Notes: generated by a model from the letters alone, not told the origin. DNA of 64,000 nt from Aequorivita xiaoshiensis (GCF_022008395.1 NZ_JAIRBB010000004.1:1-64000), one strand, 5' to 3'. Shown: positions 9,052 to 20,046, counted from the first letter of the stretch. Made by a program: numbers and translations.

Positions 9052-9576
9052 CTATATTTTTTTTAAGACTTTTAAATATTTAGTTACCTCAGTTTTAAAG
9101 TCAGCTATATTTTTAGGATCTACAGCCAACATCAAGTCAAAAAGTCTTTCATCTGCTCCATTAAATCCTATTTTAAACTTTGCTTTGCTTTGTGCAATTA
9201 AGGCATCTAAAAAATCATTTTCCGTATTTGTAAATCCAATTAATACATCAAAATCGAAATCCAAAAATTCTCTAGCTATTTGATTATTAATATTACCTCT
9301 CCAGTTAAACTCTTTGTTGGTAATTTGGTTTTGCCTTAAAGTGGGCAGCTTTTTTCGGGTTTCCATAAAAGTAAAGACTTTGATATCTTTTCTTTGCAAA
9401 CCTAGGGAGGCTCCAAAATCGTAAAACCTTTGAAGGTCGTCAAAATACGACTCATCAACCAAAAAACCTAAGGACCTTAAAGGCGTATTTCTCTGAGAAA
9501 AATCGCGTGATTCTAAGCTTTTAGCAGTTTGATTTTTTAAAGATTTAAGTTTGATTTTTTTCAGCATCGAAAGCAT
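9052..9576 (-). CDS. DUF6913 family protein
   Basis: This is a roughly 174-residue cytosolic protein of unknown function that commonly sits between ligA and dapA in flavobacteria. The N-terminus is strongly basic (KKIKLKSLKNQ). The C-terminal half has a FDVLIGF strand and an FKIGFNG segment, suggesting an alpha/beta fold. The ATG at 9576 was chosen because the longer reading frame (from 9591) would begin inside a perfect promoter box at 9589-9596; an ATG at 9567 (MLKKIK) is also possible. No catalytic motif is recognised. Confidence 0.75.
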   Translation of the reverse strand: MLSMLKKIKLKSLKNQTAKSLESRDFSQRNTPLRSLGFLVDESYFDDLQRFYDFGASLGLQRKDIKVFTFMETRKKLPTLRQNQITNKEFNWRGNINNQIAREFLDFDFDVLIGFTNTENDFLDALIAQSKAKFKIGFNGADERLFDLMLAVDPKNIADFKTEVTKYLKVLKKI

Positions 9577-9588
9577 AATTTTGCCTCT

Positions 9589-9596
9589 CAAAAATA
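9589..9596 (-). promoter_or_regulatory. -7 box for DUF6913-dapA
   Basis: The minus strand reads TATTTTTG, a perfect TAnnTTTG box, 12 nt before the ATG at 9576. No clear TTTG is seen at the -33 position. Confidence 0.55.
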
Positions 9597-9702
9597 ATAT
9601 AATAAAGGATTATTAGACCTTGAAATTGAAATACATTTTTGAAGTTTTGAATTCCAAATTTAACACGATTTATTTATAAAAGCTTTTATTCTATATTTCC
9701 TA

Positions 9703-11715
<2,013 letters not shown>

Positions 11716-11829
11716 CTAAAGGACTATTATAAAAGCGAAGAGACCTAATTTACATATCGAAAAAAGCAAAATTCCTCCAATTAATTCTTTAATCCTTAAA
11801 TTAAAGAACAAATTTAATCTAAATGACTC

Positions 11830-12420
11830 TTACGTTCTATCTTCATTCAACCATTTTGGCTGTTCGGTAGGCTTAAATTTCTCCATTTTATCAAGAAGTT
11901 GCTGAGGATTAGAATCCACTAGAAGCAAATTGTAGTTATCCATAGACAGGAATCCCTTACGCACCATGGTTTCCAACATTTTTATAAGATCGTTATAAAA
12001 ACCATTGACATTTAATAACCCAATAGGTTTTGAATGTAAACCAAGCTGAAGCCAAGTAATAATTTCAAAAAGCTCTTCTAAAGTTCCCATTCCACCAGGC
12101 AGTGCAATAAAGCCATCGCTATTTTCCTGCATTTTTAATTTGCGTTGATGCATATTATCAGTAGTTATGAGCTCAGTAAGTCCTAGGTGAACAACTTCCT
12201 TTTTTTTCAAAAAGCTTGGAATAATCCCTATAACCTTTCCTTTGTTTTCCAAAACGCTTTTTGCTATAACTCCCATCACGCCAATCTTCGCAGCTCCATA
12301 TACCAATGTTATATTTCTTTCAACAAATATTTTTCCTAGTTTTTCAGCAGCAGCAGTTATTGCAAGGTCATTACCTTCACTGCTTCCACAGAAAACACAT
12401 AATTTTTCAAGTTTATTCAT
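11830..12420 (-). CDS. LOG-family nucleotide 5'-monophosphate nucleosidase (TIGR00730)
   Basis: This is a protein of about 196 residues with a Rossmann-like fold. The family hallmark PGGMGTLEELFE is present, together with the N-terminal LCVFCGSS. Family members cleave cytokinin riboside monophosphates or other nucleoside monophosphates to base plus ribose 5-phosphate; the bacterial substrate here cannot be told from sequence. The ATG at 12420 is preferred to a TTG two codons upstream. It is flanked by ligA (gap about 130 nt) and prmC (gap about 63 nt) on the same strand. Confidence 0.88.
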   Translation of the reverse strand: MNKLEKLCVFCGSSEGNDLAITAAAEKLGKIFVERNITLVYGAAKIGVMGVIAKSVLENKGKVIGIIPSFLKKKEVVHLGLTELITTDNMHQRKLKMQENSDGFIALPGGMGTLEELFEIITWLQLGLHSKPIGLLNVNGFYNDLIKMLETMVRKGFLSMDNYNLLLVDSNPQQLLDKMEKFKPTEQPKWLNEDRT

Positions 12421-12483
12421 AGTCAAATCTTTTTGCTCAGTTTTATTGGCTTTTTGTGCAACGGATATCGAATTTTAAGTAGA

Positions 12484-13341
12484 CTACTTAAAACACTTCA
12501 TCATGCGATCTTTCCCAAAAATATCCTTTTTCATCTCGATTTTTTTAAATCCTTCATCCTTTAAAAGCTGAATCATTTCATCAGCAAGGTACTCATTAAT
12601 CTCGAAAAATAGTTTTCCACCAGGCTTTAAATGTATTTTTGCTAAGCGTGAAATTGATCTATAAAATAGCAATGGATCACTATCAGTCACGTATAACGCT
12701 GAATCCGGCTCATGCCTTAGAACATTTTCTTGCATCATTTCTTTTTCCAATTCCCGCACATAAGGTGGATTAGAAACTATAATATCGTAAAGTTTTGGAA
12801 GCGCTGTTACTTTTAAAATATCTGTTTGAAAAAAATCAACCCTAACATTATTAATTTCTGCATTCTCAGTTGCGACCTGTATTGCCTTTTCTGAAATATC
12901 CAACGCGGACACTTTAGCATATGAAAGATTTTTAGCCAAAGAGACAGCAATACAACCACTCCCAGTACCTATATCAAGTATAGAAACGGACTCAGAATGC
13001 TGAGTGGTAGATTTATGATTAGAAATTATATAATCTAATAACTCCTCTGTTTCTGATCGAGGAATTAAAGTGTATTTATTCACTTTAAATGGAAGCCCAT
13101 AAAATTCTGTTTCTCCTATTATATACTGAATAGGCTCGTGATTATTCAGTTTAAACAATGCCACTTGAAACCTATCGTAATCGTTTGCTGAGACTTCTGT
13201 TTTGGGGTTTAAAGCAATATCAACCCGAGAAAGATTCAGGTATTCTTCAGCAAGTATATAGAAAAAAGCTTGAATTTCTTCCGAAGGATAAAGTCCTGAA
13301 AGTTGTTCGTGAAAGTAGTTCTTTAATTCTGAAATTTTCAA
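12484..13341 (-). CDS. prmC: Release factor glutamine methyltransferase PrmC
   Basis: The 285-residue class I methyltransferase N5-methylates the GGQ glutamine of peptide-chain release factors. The SAM-binding motif DIGTGSG is at 123-129 and the catalytic NPPY at 191-194. An N-terminal helical substrate-recognition domain covers about residues 1-75. The start codon is TTG at 13341, the first plausible start in this frame, giving the family's usual length. Confidence 0.93.
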   Translation of the reverse strand: MKISELKNYFHEQLSGLYPSEEIQAFFYILAEEYLNLSRVDIALNPKTEVSANDYDRFQVALFKLNNHEPIQYIIGETEFYGLPFKVNKYTLIPRSETEELLDYIISNHKSTTQHSESVSILDIGTGSGCIAVSLAKNLSYAKVSALDISEKAIQVATENAEINNVRVDFFQTDILKVTALPKLYDIIVSNPPYVRELEKEMMQENVLRHEPDSALYVTDSDPLLFYRSISRLAKIHLKPGGKLFFEINEYLADEMIQLLKDEGFKKIEMKKDIFGKDRMMKCFK

Positions 13342-13391
13342 AAGCTGTCTTAATTTTTACTTGAAATTGATTTTTGATAATTATATAAAAC

Positions 13392-13877
13392 TTACAACGT
13401 TTTCAGCATATGTATTTGGCAAGAATAATGCCCCGTGTCCCCCATTCTAGCCTTAATATATTTAAATCCCGATTGCTTGTAGAGTTTCTGAGCATGAGTC
13501 ATATATTCCATAGTTTCGAGATATATCTTCTCATAACCAAAATCACGCGCTTTAGACAAACAAACTTCCATCATTTGCGCCCCAATACCTCTTCCTCTTG
13601 CTTCGGGTAAAAAATACATTTTTTGAAGTTCACAAACATTTCCATCAAAATTATCCAGTTTAGCAATTCCCGCGCCTCCTATTACTTTACTATTTACTTC
13701 AACTACAAAGTATGCAGTTTTGGGTTTCTTATAGGTTTCATACATACAATCTAATGCAGTATCAGCGTAGGCAGTACCAATTTTTGGCACGTTGAAATCC
13801 TCCAAAATACTACGTATTACTTTGGCAATTTGAAGATTATCACTCTTTTTAATAAGACGAATAATTGGTGTGTTCAT
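13392..13877 (-). CDS. GNAT family N-acetyltransferase
   Basis: The 161-residue protein carries the acetyl-CoA-binding motif RGRGIGAQMM and a final SGFKYIKARMG segment typical of small GNAT enzymes. The substrate is unknown. It is divergently transcribed from ribD, and only 28 nt separate the two proposed start codons, so the promoters must overlap. Confidence 0.85.
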   Translation of the reverse strand: MNTPIIRLIKKSDNLQIAKVIRSILEDFNVPKIGTAYADTALDCMYETYKKPKTAYFVVEVNSKVIGGAGIAKLDNFDGNVCELQKMYFLPEARGRGIGAQMMEVCLSKARDFGYEKIYLETMEYMTHAQKLYKQSGFKYIKARMGDTGHYSCQIHMLKTL

Positions 13878-13905
13878 TCTAATTAAAACCTTGTATTTTT
13901 ACGCT

Positions 13906-14955
13906 GTGAAGATACACGAAAAATATATGTTGCGATGTATACAACTCGCTAAAAACGGATTAGGAACCACCTATCCAAATCCTTTGGTGGGAAGCGTTGT
14001 TGTACACAATAATATGATTATTGGCGAAGGTTGGCATTATCAAGCAGGACAACCACACGCTGAAGTTAACGCCTTAGAAAACGTAGAAAATCGAGAACTC
14101 TTAAAAGACGCTACAATATATGTAAGTTTAGAGCCTTGCAGTCATTTCGGAAAAACTCCACCCTGCGCCAATCTCATTGTTGAATCGGGGATTAAAAAAG
14201 TAGTAATTGGGAGCTTAGACCCTAACCCTCAAGTTGCCGGCCGTGGAATAAAAAGACTAATAGAAGCTGGATGCGAAGTGATTGTTGGAGTTTTAGATAA
14301 GGAATGTGACGAACTTAATAAGCGGTTTTTTACGTTTCACATGAAAAAAAGACCTTATATTTTCTTGAAATGGGCGCAAACATCGGATGGCTTTGTCGCC
14401 CCGAAGAGCGAAACACGAAATGAAAAAAAACCAGTCTGGATTACAAATACATTTTCACGACAAATTGTACATAAAATGCGAGCCGAAGAACAGGCAATTT
14501 TAGTCGGCACTAATACTGTTTTAGAAGACAATCCAACCCTCACAGTAAGAGATTGGTATGGCAAAAATCCAATACGAGTTATTATCGATAAAACCTTAAA
14601 AATTTCGCCAGAGGTTTCAGTTTTTGATGGGAGTGTAAAAACTATTGTTTTTAATAATAAAGAGAGCAAAATTTCAGATAATATTGAATTTGAGAAATTA
14701 GATTTCAAAAAGAATATTCCACAACAAATCTGTGATGTTCTTTTCAAAAACAATATTCAATCTATAATTATTGAAGGAGGATCAAAGACCTTACAATCTT
14801 TCATTGATACATCACTTTGGGATGAAGCGTATATTTTTACAGGTAAGAACACTTTTAGTGAAGGCATAAAGACTCCTATTTTTAAAGGTGATATTTTTTC
14901 GGAAAAAATGATAAAGGAAGACACATTAAAAATTTTTAAAAACCCTAGCATTTGA
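13906..14955 (+). CDS. ribD: Bifunctional riboflavin deaminase-reductase RibD
   Basis: The protein of about 349 residues catalyses the second and third steps of riboflavin synthesis. The zinc deaminase site is His51 and Glu53 (HAEVNAL) with Cys78 and Cys87 (PCSHFGKTPPC). The reductase domain covers about residues 150-345 (FLKWAQTSDGF, EGGSKTLQSF). The GTG at 13906 gives the usual N-terminus VKIHEKYM. An in-frame GTG at 13870 would overlap the divergent GNAT gene and the presumed promoter. A box TATTTTTA ends 4 nt before the GTG. The stop overlaps the next gene's TTG start. Confidence 0.92.
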   Translation: MKIHEKYMLRCIQLAKNGLGTTYPNPLVGSVVVHNNMIIGEGWHYQAGQPHAEVNALENVENRELLKDATIYVSLEPCSHFGKTPPCANLIVESGIKKVVIGSLDPNPQVAGRGIKRLIEAGCEVIVGVLDKECDELNKRFFTFHMKKRPYIFLKWAQTSDGFVAPKSETRNEKKPVWITNTFSRQIVHKMRAEEQAILVGTNTVLEDNPTLTVRDWYGKNPIRVIIDKTLKISPEVSVFDGSVKTIVFNNKESKISDNIEFEKLDFKKNIPQQICDVLFKNNIQSIIIEGGSKTLQSFIDTSLWDEAYIFTGKNTFSEGIKTPIFKGDIFSEKMIKEDTLKIFKNPSI

Positions 14956-15824
14956 TAGCACTTCTCTTTAGTATACTATCTTCCACAATGATTTTTGTGG
15001 TTTTTAAGCTCTTTTCACGGTTTAAAATCAATACTTTTCAAGCCCTTACCTTTAATTATGTTACTGCTTGTATCTGCGGAATCATACTTCAGGAAGATTC
15101 AATAAAATTTTCTGACGTACCACATTTTGAATGGTTTCCATTTGCCCTTGGTTTAGGTGGATTATTTATTTTGGTTTTTAACCTAATGGCGATAACAACA
15201 CAGCGCAGTGGACTTTCGGTGGTTTCAGTAGCCACAAAAATGAGTGTAGTTATCCCAATTCTATTCGGGTTATTATACTATAAAGAAAGTCTAGGGCTTT
15301 TTAAAATTATTGGAATTATCCTCGCTTTGGTTGCTGTGTACCTGGCTTCTATTAAAACTAAAGAAGGAATTAAAATAAAATTATCAAATTTTATTTTTCC
15401 TGTTCTTGTATTTTTAGGGAGTGGCACTATTGACACGACTATCAAATATTTAGAAGGCGAGTTTATTGCCAAAAGCGATATCCCAATATTTTCAGCAACA
15501 ATTTATGCAATGGCTGGCCTTATTGGATTTGGAATACTAATATTTCAACTAGTTAAAGGAAGTTTTACGTTTGAATTTAAAAACCTTGTTGGTGGAATTG
15601 CTTTAGGTATTCCAAACTATTTCTCGGTTTACTTTTTAGTTGAAGCCCTACGCAGCAATATACTAGAAAGCTCTGGAGTTTTTACCGTTAATAACGTTGC
15701 AATTGTAATGACTTCAACAATATTAGGTATTTTACTATTTAAGGAAAAACTATTGAGAAAAAACTGGATTGGAATTGGGTTGGCTGTGCTAAGTATATTA
15801 TTTATAGCTTTGGAAAAATGGTAG
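14952..15824 (+). CDS. EamA/DMT-superfamily transporter
   Basis: The 290-residue protein has about ten hydrophobic segments and the internal duplication of EamA proteins. It is an inner-membrane metabolite permease of unknown substrate. Translation starts at a TTG within the ribD stop region (TTGA overlap), which implies translational coupling. Coupling to ribD could suggest a flavin-related substrate, but that is inference only. Confidence 0.82.
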   Translation: MIALLFSILSSTMIFVVFKLFSRFKINTFQALTFNYVTACICGIILQEDSIKFSDVPHFEWFPFALGLGGLFILVFNLMAITTQRSGLSVVSVATKMSVVIPILFGLLYYKESLGLFKIIGIILALVAVYLASIKTKEGIKIKLSNFIFPVLVFLGSGTIDTTIKYLEGEFIAKSDIPIFSATIYAMAGLIGFGILIFQLVKGSFTFEFKNLVGGIALGIPNYFSVYFLVEALRSNILESSGVFTVNNVAIVMTSTILGILLFKEKLLRKNWIGIGLAVLSILFIALEKW

Positions 15825-15847
15825 TTTAAAAAATTAAATACACACTT

Positions 15848-16474
15848 TTGGAAACGGAAAAAGACACATACAAAACCATTTTAAAACCATCGAAAGAAGT
15901 TCTTTATAAAGAGAAAGGAAGTAAGTTTTTTGGCTATGCTTTTCCTGTTACTTCAGAAGAAAAAATTAAAGAGCATTTAGAAGACCTTAAAAAGCAACAT
16001 TACAGTGCACGACATTGGTGTTATGCTTGGCAATTAGGAAAAAGTTACGAACAGTATCGCGCAAATGATGATGGAGAACCTTCAAATAGCGCTGGAATGC
16101 CAATTTACGGTCAGTTGCAATCTTTTGACGTTACTAATATATTGGTGGTGGTTGTGCGCTATTTTGGCGGAACAAAACTTGGCGTGGGCGGATTAATTCA
16201 AGCGTATAAAACTACTGCGCAAATGGCATTAGAAACTTGCAGAATTCACACTAAAACTATAGACGAAATCTTTTTCATACAATGTGAATATCCTGAAATG
16301 AATACTGTAATGCGAATTTTAAAAGACGAAAACATCAAAATCGTAAATCAGAAACTTGAACTGAGTTGTGAGTTCGAAATTTCTGTTAGAAAAAAAGATG
16401 CAGATAGAATTTTTGAACTTTTTGAAAACACTTACAAAGTAAAAATCATCAAGGAAGAAGATAAAAAAGAATAG
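15848..16474 (+). CDS. IMPACT/YigZ (UPF0029) family protein
   Basis: The 208-residue protein has the N-terminal IMPACT domain (RHWCYAWQLG, DDGEPSNSAGMPI, VRYFGGTKLGVGGL) and a C-terminal DUF1949-like ferredoxin-fold domain (about residues 140-205). YigZ homologues are linked to translation control, but the biochemical role is not settled. The start is a TTG at 15848. It lies 23 nt after the transporter and is probably co-transcribed with ribD. Confidence 0.88.
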   Translation: METEKDTYKTILKPSKEVLYKEKGSKFFGYAFPVTSEEKIKEHLEDLKKQHYSARHWCYAWQLGKSYEQYRANDDGEPSNSAGMPIYGQLQSFDVTNILVVVVRYFGGTKLGVGGLIQAYKTTAQMALETCRIHTKTIDEIFFIQCEYPEMNTVMRILKDENIKIVNQKLELSCEFEISVRKKDADRIFELFENTYKVKIIKEEDKKE

Positions 16475-16490
16475 TCTCAAAAAAGCTAAC

Positions 16491-16516
16491 GTCTAATCCA
16501 AAATTAGATGATTTTT
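16491..16516 (+). terminator. Weak hairpin after the IMPACT-family gene
   Basis: GTCTAAT (16491-16497) and ATTAGAT (16503-16509) pair with a 5-nt loop and one G-U, followed by GATTTTTTAA. The stem is AT-rich and short. Confidence 0.45.
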
Positions 16517-17076
16517 TAATTACAGCAACTTGGAATAGTCATGGAAAGTATTGCACTTTTCAACAACCTGTATCAACAATTTACAGCTTAAAAAGCTAAT
16601 TGCAAATTTCATAAACCTACCTAAATGTCAATGTTTCTTTTTTTATAATTACGATTTAAATTTATCAATTTTAAAACAGTTTAGATTGATTATAAATTTT
16701 ATAAAAAATTTGAAAACAGAAACTTTATTTTTTCAGAAAAAAGAAATTAATTTCGAATAATTTTTCCGCAAAAAATGTTTAACAATTGACTGAAAAACAC
16801 AAACAGTTATCGCGCTTACAACCAGAAACTTAAAACACATCCCACTGCCTATAAGTCTTTACGTTTAATTCGTTTAAAACCTAAAACTTAACTGACTAAA
16901 ATAAAACAAGCAACTAATTAATTTATTTCAAACGCTTTCTTATTTTTACAATTGTCTTCTTGCAAATATTTGGGTGTTTGATAAAAGTTTTTTGTAGCTT
17001 TATCGAAAGTGGAGTATGACGAAAAAAATTGAATATTTCAACCCCAAAGTGGTTTTTTTTATAACTATTTTGTTCA

Positions 17077-17084
17077 CATATTTG
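17077..17084 (+). promoter_or_regulatory. Possible dnaA -7 box overlapping a DnaA-box-like site
   Basis: CATATTTG followed by C is one mismatch from TAnnTTTG. The DnaA-box-like TTGTTCACA at 17070-17078 overlaps its first two bases, which would fit autoregulation. The implied leader is about 80 nt. Confidence 0.35.
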
Positions 17085-17169
17085 CACTGTTAGGAAATAG
17101 GTCGGAAACTCTCCATCCGTTATTTTTTAGCCACATCTAAAATTAAAATAAATTATTCAAGATTAAATT

Positions 17170-18597
17170 ATGAGCAAGACTGCGGAATCGGTTTGGAATA
17201 ACTGCTTGGCTTTTATAGAGGACAACATTTCCTCTCAAGCATATAAAACATGGTTCGAACCAATTAAAGCCGTTAAACTAGCTGACTGCTCTCTCAGCAT
17301 ACAAGTGCCAAGTAAGTTTTTTTACGAATGGCTAGAAGAGCACTATGTGAAAATATTAAAAGTTGCTCTTACCAAAGAATTAGGTAAGAACGCAAAGTTG
17401 GTTTATATAATCCGTATGGAAAATACATATGGTAATAAGCAACCCTTTACTGAAAAAATTCCTAGTGCAAACCGCAGCAATTTACGATCACAAGAAATTG
17501 ATGTACCATTAAAAAATAAAAGTCCTGAATTAAAAAATCCATTTGTAATTCCTGGAATTAGAAATGTTAAAATAGAATCTCAATTAAATCCTAATTACAA
17601 CTTTGAAAACTTCCTAGAAGGAGAGTCTAATCGTTTGGCACGCTCTGCAGGTTTAGCAGTGGCAAACAAACCAGGGGGAACATCATTTAACCCATTGTTG
17701 ATATTTGGAGGAGTTGGTTTAGGAAAAACTCACTTAGCCCACGCTATTGGCGTTGACATAAAAGATAAATATCCAGAAAAAACTGTTCTGTATATTTCTG
17801 CTGAAAAATTCACACAACAATATATAGAATCGGTTACTAAGAATAATAGAAACGACTTTATTCACTTCTATCAAATAATAGATGTGTTAATAGTTGATGA
17901 CATTCAATTGCTTTCGGGTAAAGCTGGAACACAAGATGTTTTCTTCCATATTTTCAATCATTTACACCAAAATGGAAAGCAGGTTATATTAACAAGTGAT
18001 AAAGCACCTGTAGATATGATCGATATCGAACAACGACTACTATCACGCTTTAAGTGGGGGTTATCTGCAGAATTGAATCACCCAGATTACGCCACAAGAA
18101 TTGCAATTATAAAGAGTAAATTATACCGTGATGGTGTTGATATGCCTGAAGAAATTATAGAGTTTTTGGCAAACAACATCAAAACCAATATTCGTGAACT
18201 TGAAGGCGCTATTATTTCTTTAATAGCTCATTCATCATTTAACAAAAAGGAAATTACAATTGATCTTGCTCGTAAGATTGTAGATAACTATGTGAAACAC
18301 ACCAAACGTGAGGTTTCTATAGAATACATCCAAAAAGTAGTTAGTGATTATTTCCAAATGGACGTAAGCACGCTTCAGTCTAAAACGCGAAAAAGACATA
18401 TTGTACAAGCTAGACAATTAGCGATGTTCTTTGCTAAAAAACTAACCAAAGCATCACTAGCTTCCATCGGCTCACAAATAGGTCAGCGAGATCACGCAAC
18501 TGTATTACACGCATGTAAAACTGTTGATAATCTTTCTAGTACCGACAAGCAGTTCCGTAAATATGTTGAAGATCTAAACAAAAAGTTGACTTTATAA
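17170..18597 (+). CDS. dnaA: Chromosomal replication initiator DnaA
   Basis: The 475-residue initiator binds oriC and melts it. Domain I covers about residues 1-85 and a flexible linker about 86-140. The AAA+ domain has Walker A GGVGLGKT (180-187) and Walker B VLIVDDIQ. The C-terminal DNA-binding domain carries the signature RDHATVLHACKTV. All parts are intact. The ATG at 17170 gives the canonical N-terminus with SVWNNCLAFIE. It lies after a 695-bp gap and before a phosphatase gene. Confidence 0.98.
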   Translation: MSKTAESVWNNCLAFIEDNISSQAYKTWFEPIKAVKLADCSLSIQVPSKFFYEWLEEHYVKILKVALTKELGKNAKLVYIIRMENTYGNKQPFTEKIPSANRSNLRSQEIDVPLKNKSPELKNPFVIPGIRNVKIESQLNPNYNFENFLEGESNRLARSAGLAVANKPGGTSFNPLLIFGGVGLGKTHLAHAIGVDIKDKYPEKTVLYISAEKFTQQYIESVTKNNRNDFIHFYQIIDVLIVDDIQLLSGKAGTQDVFFHIFNHLHQNGKQVILTSDKAPVDMIDIEQRLLSRFKWGLSAELNHPDYATRIAIIKSKLYRDGVDMPEEIIEFLANNIKTNIRELEGAIISLIAHSSFNKKEITIDLARKIVDNYVKHTKREVSIEYIQKVVSDYFQMDVSTLQSKTRKRHIVQARQLAMFFAKKLTKASLASIGSQIGQRDHATVLHACKTVDNLSSTDKQFRKYVEDLNKKLTL

Positions 18598-18664
18598 TTT
18601 GGTTCTCATTTAGAATTAAACACATAATTGTTTACCTTATTTTAAAAATTTTTAAATTTTCATT

Positions 18665-19120
18665 TTGGCAAAAACAAAAATTTTAATGGTATGTTTAGGC
18701 AATATTTGCCGTTCGCCTTTAGCCGAAGGTATTTTAAAAGCTAAAGTTGATTCGTCAAAGGTAATTGTAGACTCAGCAGGTACTGGTAGCTGGCACGTAG
18801 GAAGTAAACCAGACAGCAGAAGTATTGCAGTGGCTAAAAAAAATAATTTAGACATAACCGATCAACGCGGAAGACAATTTAGCGTTAGTGATTTTGATGA
18901 GTTTGACCACATATACGTCATGGATAACTCCAACAAAGAAAATGTGTTGGATCTTGCGAAAAATGAAGAACATAGAGGTAAAGTAAAACTTATTTTAAAC
19001 GAGATTTTCCCTGGAGAAAATGTAGATGTTCCAGATCCCTATTACGGAGGAGATTCAGGCTTTGATGATGTTTATAAGATGCTGGAAGAAGCCTGCGAAG
19101 TAATTGCTAATAAGCTTTAA
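18665..19120 (+). CDS. Low-molecular-weight protein-tyrosine phosphatase
   Basis: The 151-residue protein has the P-loop CLGNICRS (CX5R, Cys10 to Arg16) near the N-terminus and the general-acid motif DPYYGG near residue 119. Family members dephosphorylate phosphotyrosine on kinases and exopolysaccharide proteins, or arsenate; here no kinase is nearby. The start is a TTG at 18665, because the first ATG lies inside the catalytic strand. It is 67 nt after dnaA. Confidence 0.9.
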   Translation: MAKTKILMVCLGNICRSPLAEGILKAKVDSSKVIVDSAGTGSWHVGSKPDSRSIAVAKKNNLDITDQRGRQFSVSDFDEFDHIYVMDNSNKENVLDLAKNEEHRGKVKLILNEIFPGENVDVPDPYYGGDSGFDDVYKMLEEACEVIANKL

Positions 19121-19191
19121 TGGATATTTATAGCTTTTTAGTAGTTATTAATATATAACGCTTATATGTATTAACACTCAATCTTACCTAA

Positions 19192-19317
19192 TTTGAGGAA
19201 TACATACTTTCAGATAACAAGGAAATAAAGGTATCAAGTTTAAGGTCTGGTATATACCTCACCAAAATAACTTCTGAAAAAGAACAAATTGTTGTCAAAA
19301 GATTAATAATTCAATAA
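19192..19317 (+). pseudogene. Orphan remnant of a T9SS type A C-terminal sorting domain
   Basis: An open stretch of 41 codons with no start codon encodes a C-terminal half of a Por secretion tail: the pattern VSSLRSGIYLTKI followed by a basic KRLIIQ and stop at 19317 matches the end of such domains. The preceding in-frame codon is a stop (19189-19191), and the usual YPNP half is absent. It is therefore a decayed 3' end of a lost cell-surface protein gene, left between the phosphatase and the methyltransferase. Confidence 0.7.
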
Positions 19318-19325
19318 TATCAGTA

Positions 19326-20039
19326 ATGAATCCCGAAAAAGGAAAATTATACCTTATCCCCTGTCCAATGGGAGATGTTCCTCCATTAGCTGTACTTCCT
19401 ATTTCTATTAAAAATACTATTGAAAAAATAGATCATTATATTGTAGAGCATCAAAAAAACGCTAGAAGGTTTATAAAAAGTATTTCCCCAGAGAAAGAAC
19501 AATTTTCTTTAAAGCTTCAAGAAATAAACAAATACACTCAGCCTGAGGAAATTCCAGCTATGCTCAATCCCTGCTTAGAAGGATTTGATGTGGGAGTTAT
19601 AAGCGATGCTGGTTGCCCTGGTATTGCCGACCCTGGTGCAAGAGCGGTGCATTACGCTCACGATAAAGGTATAAAAGTAGTACCTCTAGTAGGACCATCT
19701 TCTATTTTACTAGCCATGATGGCTAGTGGATTGAACGGACAAAACTTCACCTTCAATGGATATTTGCCTATCGACAAAAGTGAAAGAAAATCTGAATTAA
19801 AGCGCCTTGAAAAGCTGTCTAAAGATTTCGATCAATCACAGCTTTTTATTGAAACGCCATATCGCAACAATCAGATGCTTCAAAGTTTGACAGACATCTT
19901 AAATCCACAAACTAGAATTTGTGTTGCTTGTGATATTACTTTGCCTTCAGAGTATATTAAAACAGCTCCAACGAGTGTGTGGAAAAAAATAAAGGTGGAC
20001 CTTCATAAAAGACCCACCTTATTTATCATTCACGGATAG
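19326..20039 (+). CDS. RsmI-like SAM-dependent methyltransferase (tetrapyrrole methylase fold)
   Basis: The 237-residue protein resembles 16S rRNA (cytidine-2'-O)-methyltransferase RsmI: KLYLIPCPMGD at the start, VISDAGCPGIADPGA and LVGPSSILLAMMASG in the middle, and IETPYRNN near residue 178. Flavobacteria have this shorter form, which is often annotated simply as SAM-dependent methyltransferase. Its last codons also contain the terminator of the convergent neighbour; only 7 nt separate the two stops. Confidence 0.85.
   Translation: MNPEKGKLYLIPCPMGDVPPLAVLPISIKNTIEKIDHYIVEHQKNARRFIKSISPEKEQFSLKLQEINKYTQPEEIPAMLNPCLEGFDVGVISDAGCPGIADPGARAVHYAHDKGIKVVPLVGPSSILLAMMASGLNGQNFTFNGYLPIDKSERKSELKRLEKLSKDFDQSQLFIETPYRNNQMLQSLTDILNPQTRICVACDITLPSEYIKTAPTSVWKKIKVDLHKRPTLFIIHG
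19982..20020 (-). terminator. Minus-strand terminator inside the 3' coding end of the RsmI-like gene
   Basis: AAGGTGG (19992-19998) and CCACCTT (20014-20020) form a 7-bp stem. On the minus strand it is followed by TATTTTTTT. It sits 27 nt past the stop of the minus gene at 20047 and lies wholly within the neighbour's coding sequence. Confidence 0.65.
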
Positions 20040-20046
20040 TATTTTA

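Larger units (their letters stand above)
16475..17169 (+). other. 695-bp AT-rich gap upstream of dnaA (possible origin region)
   Basis: No credible gene is seen; a 69-codon frame here is Asn/Phe/Lys-rich low-complexity and looks spurious. The stretch is very AT-rich with long A/T runs. It contains one DnaA-box-like 9-mer (TTGTTCACA, 17070-17078), one mismatch from TTATNCACA, next to a promoter-like CATATTTGC. No cluster of boxes was found, so an origin is possible but not shown. Confidence 0.35.

Noticed and set aside
13870-13905. Upstream GTG as the ribD start
   Set aside because: It would overlap the start of the divergent GNAT gene and cover the likely promoter; the usual N-terminus begins at 13906.
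16551-16760. 69-codon frame in the gap before dnaA
   Set aside because: Low-complexity Asn/Phe/Lys/Leu composition in AT-rich DNA, no family resemblance and no promoter box near its start.
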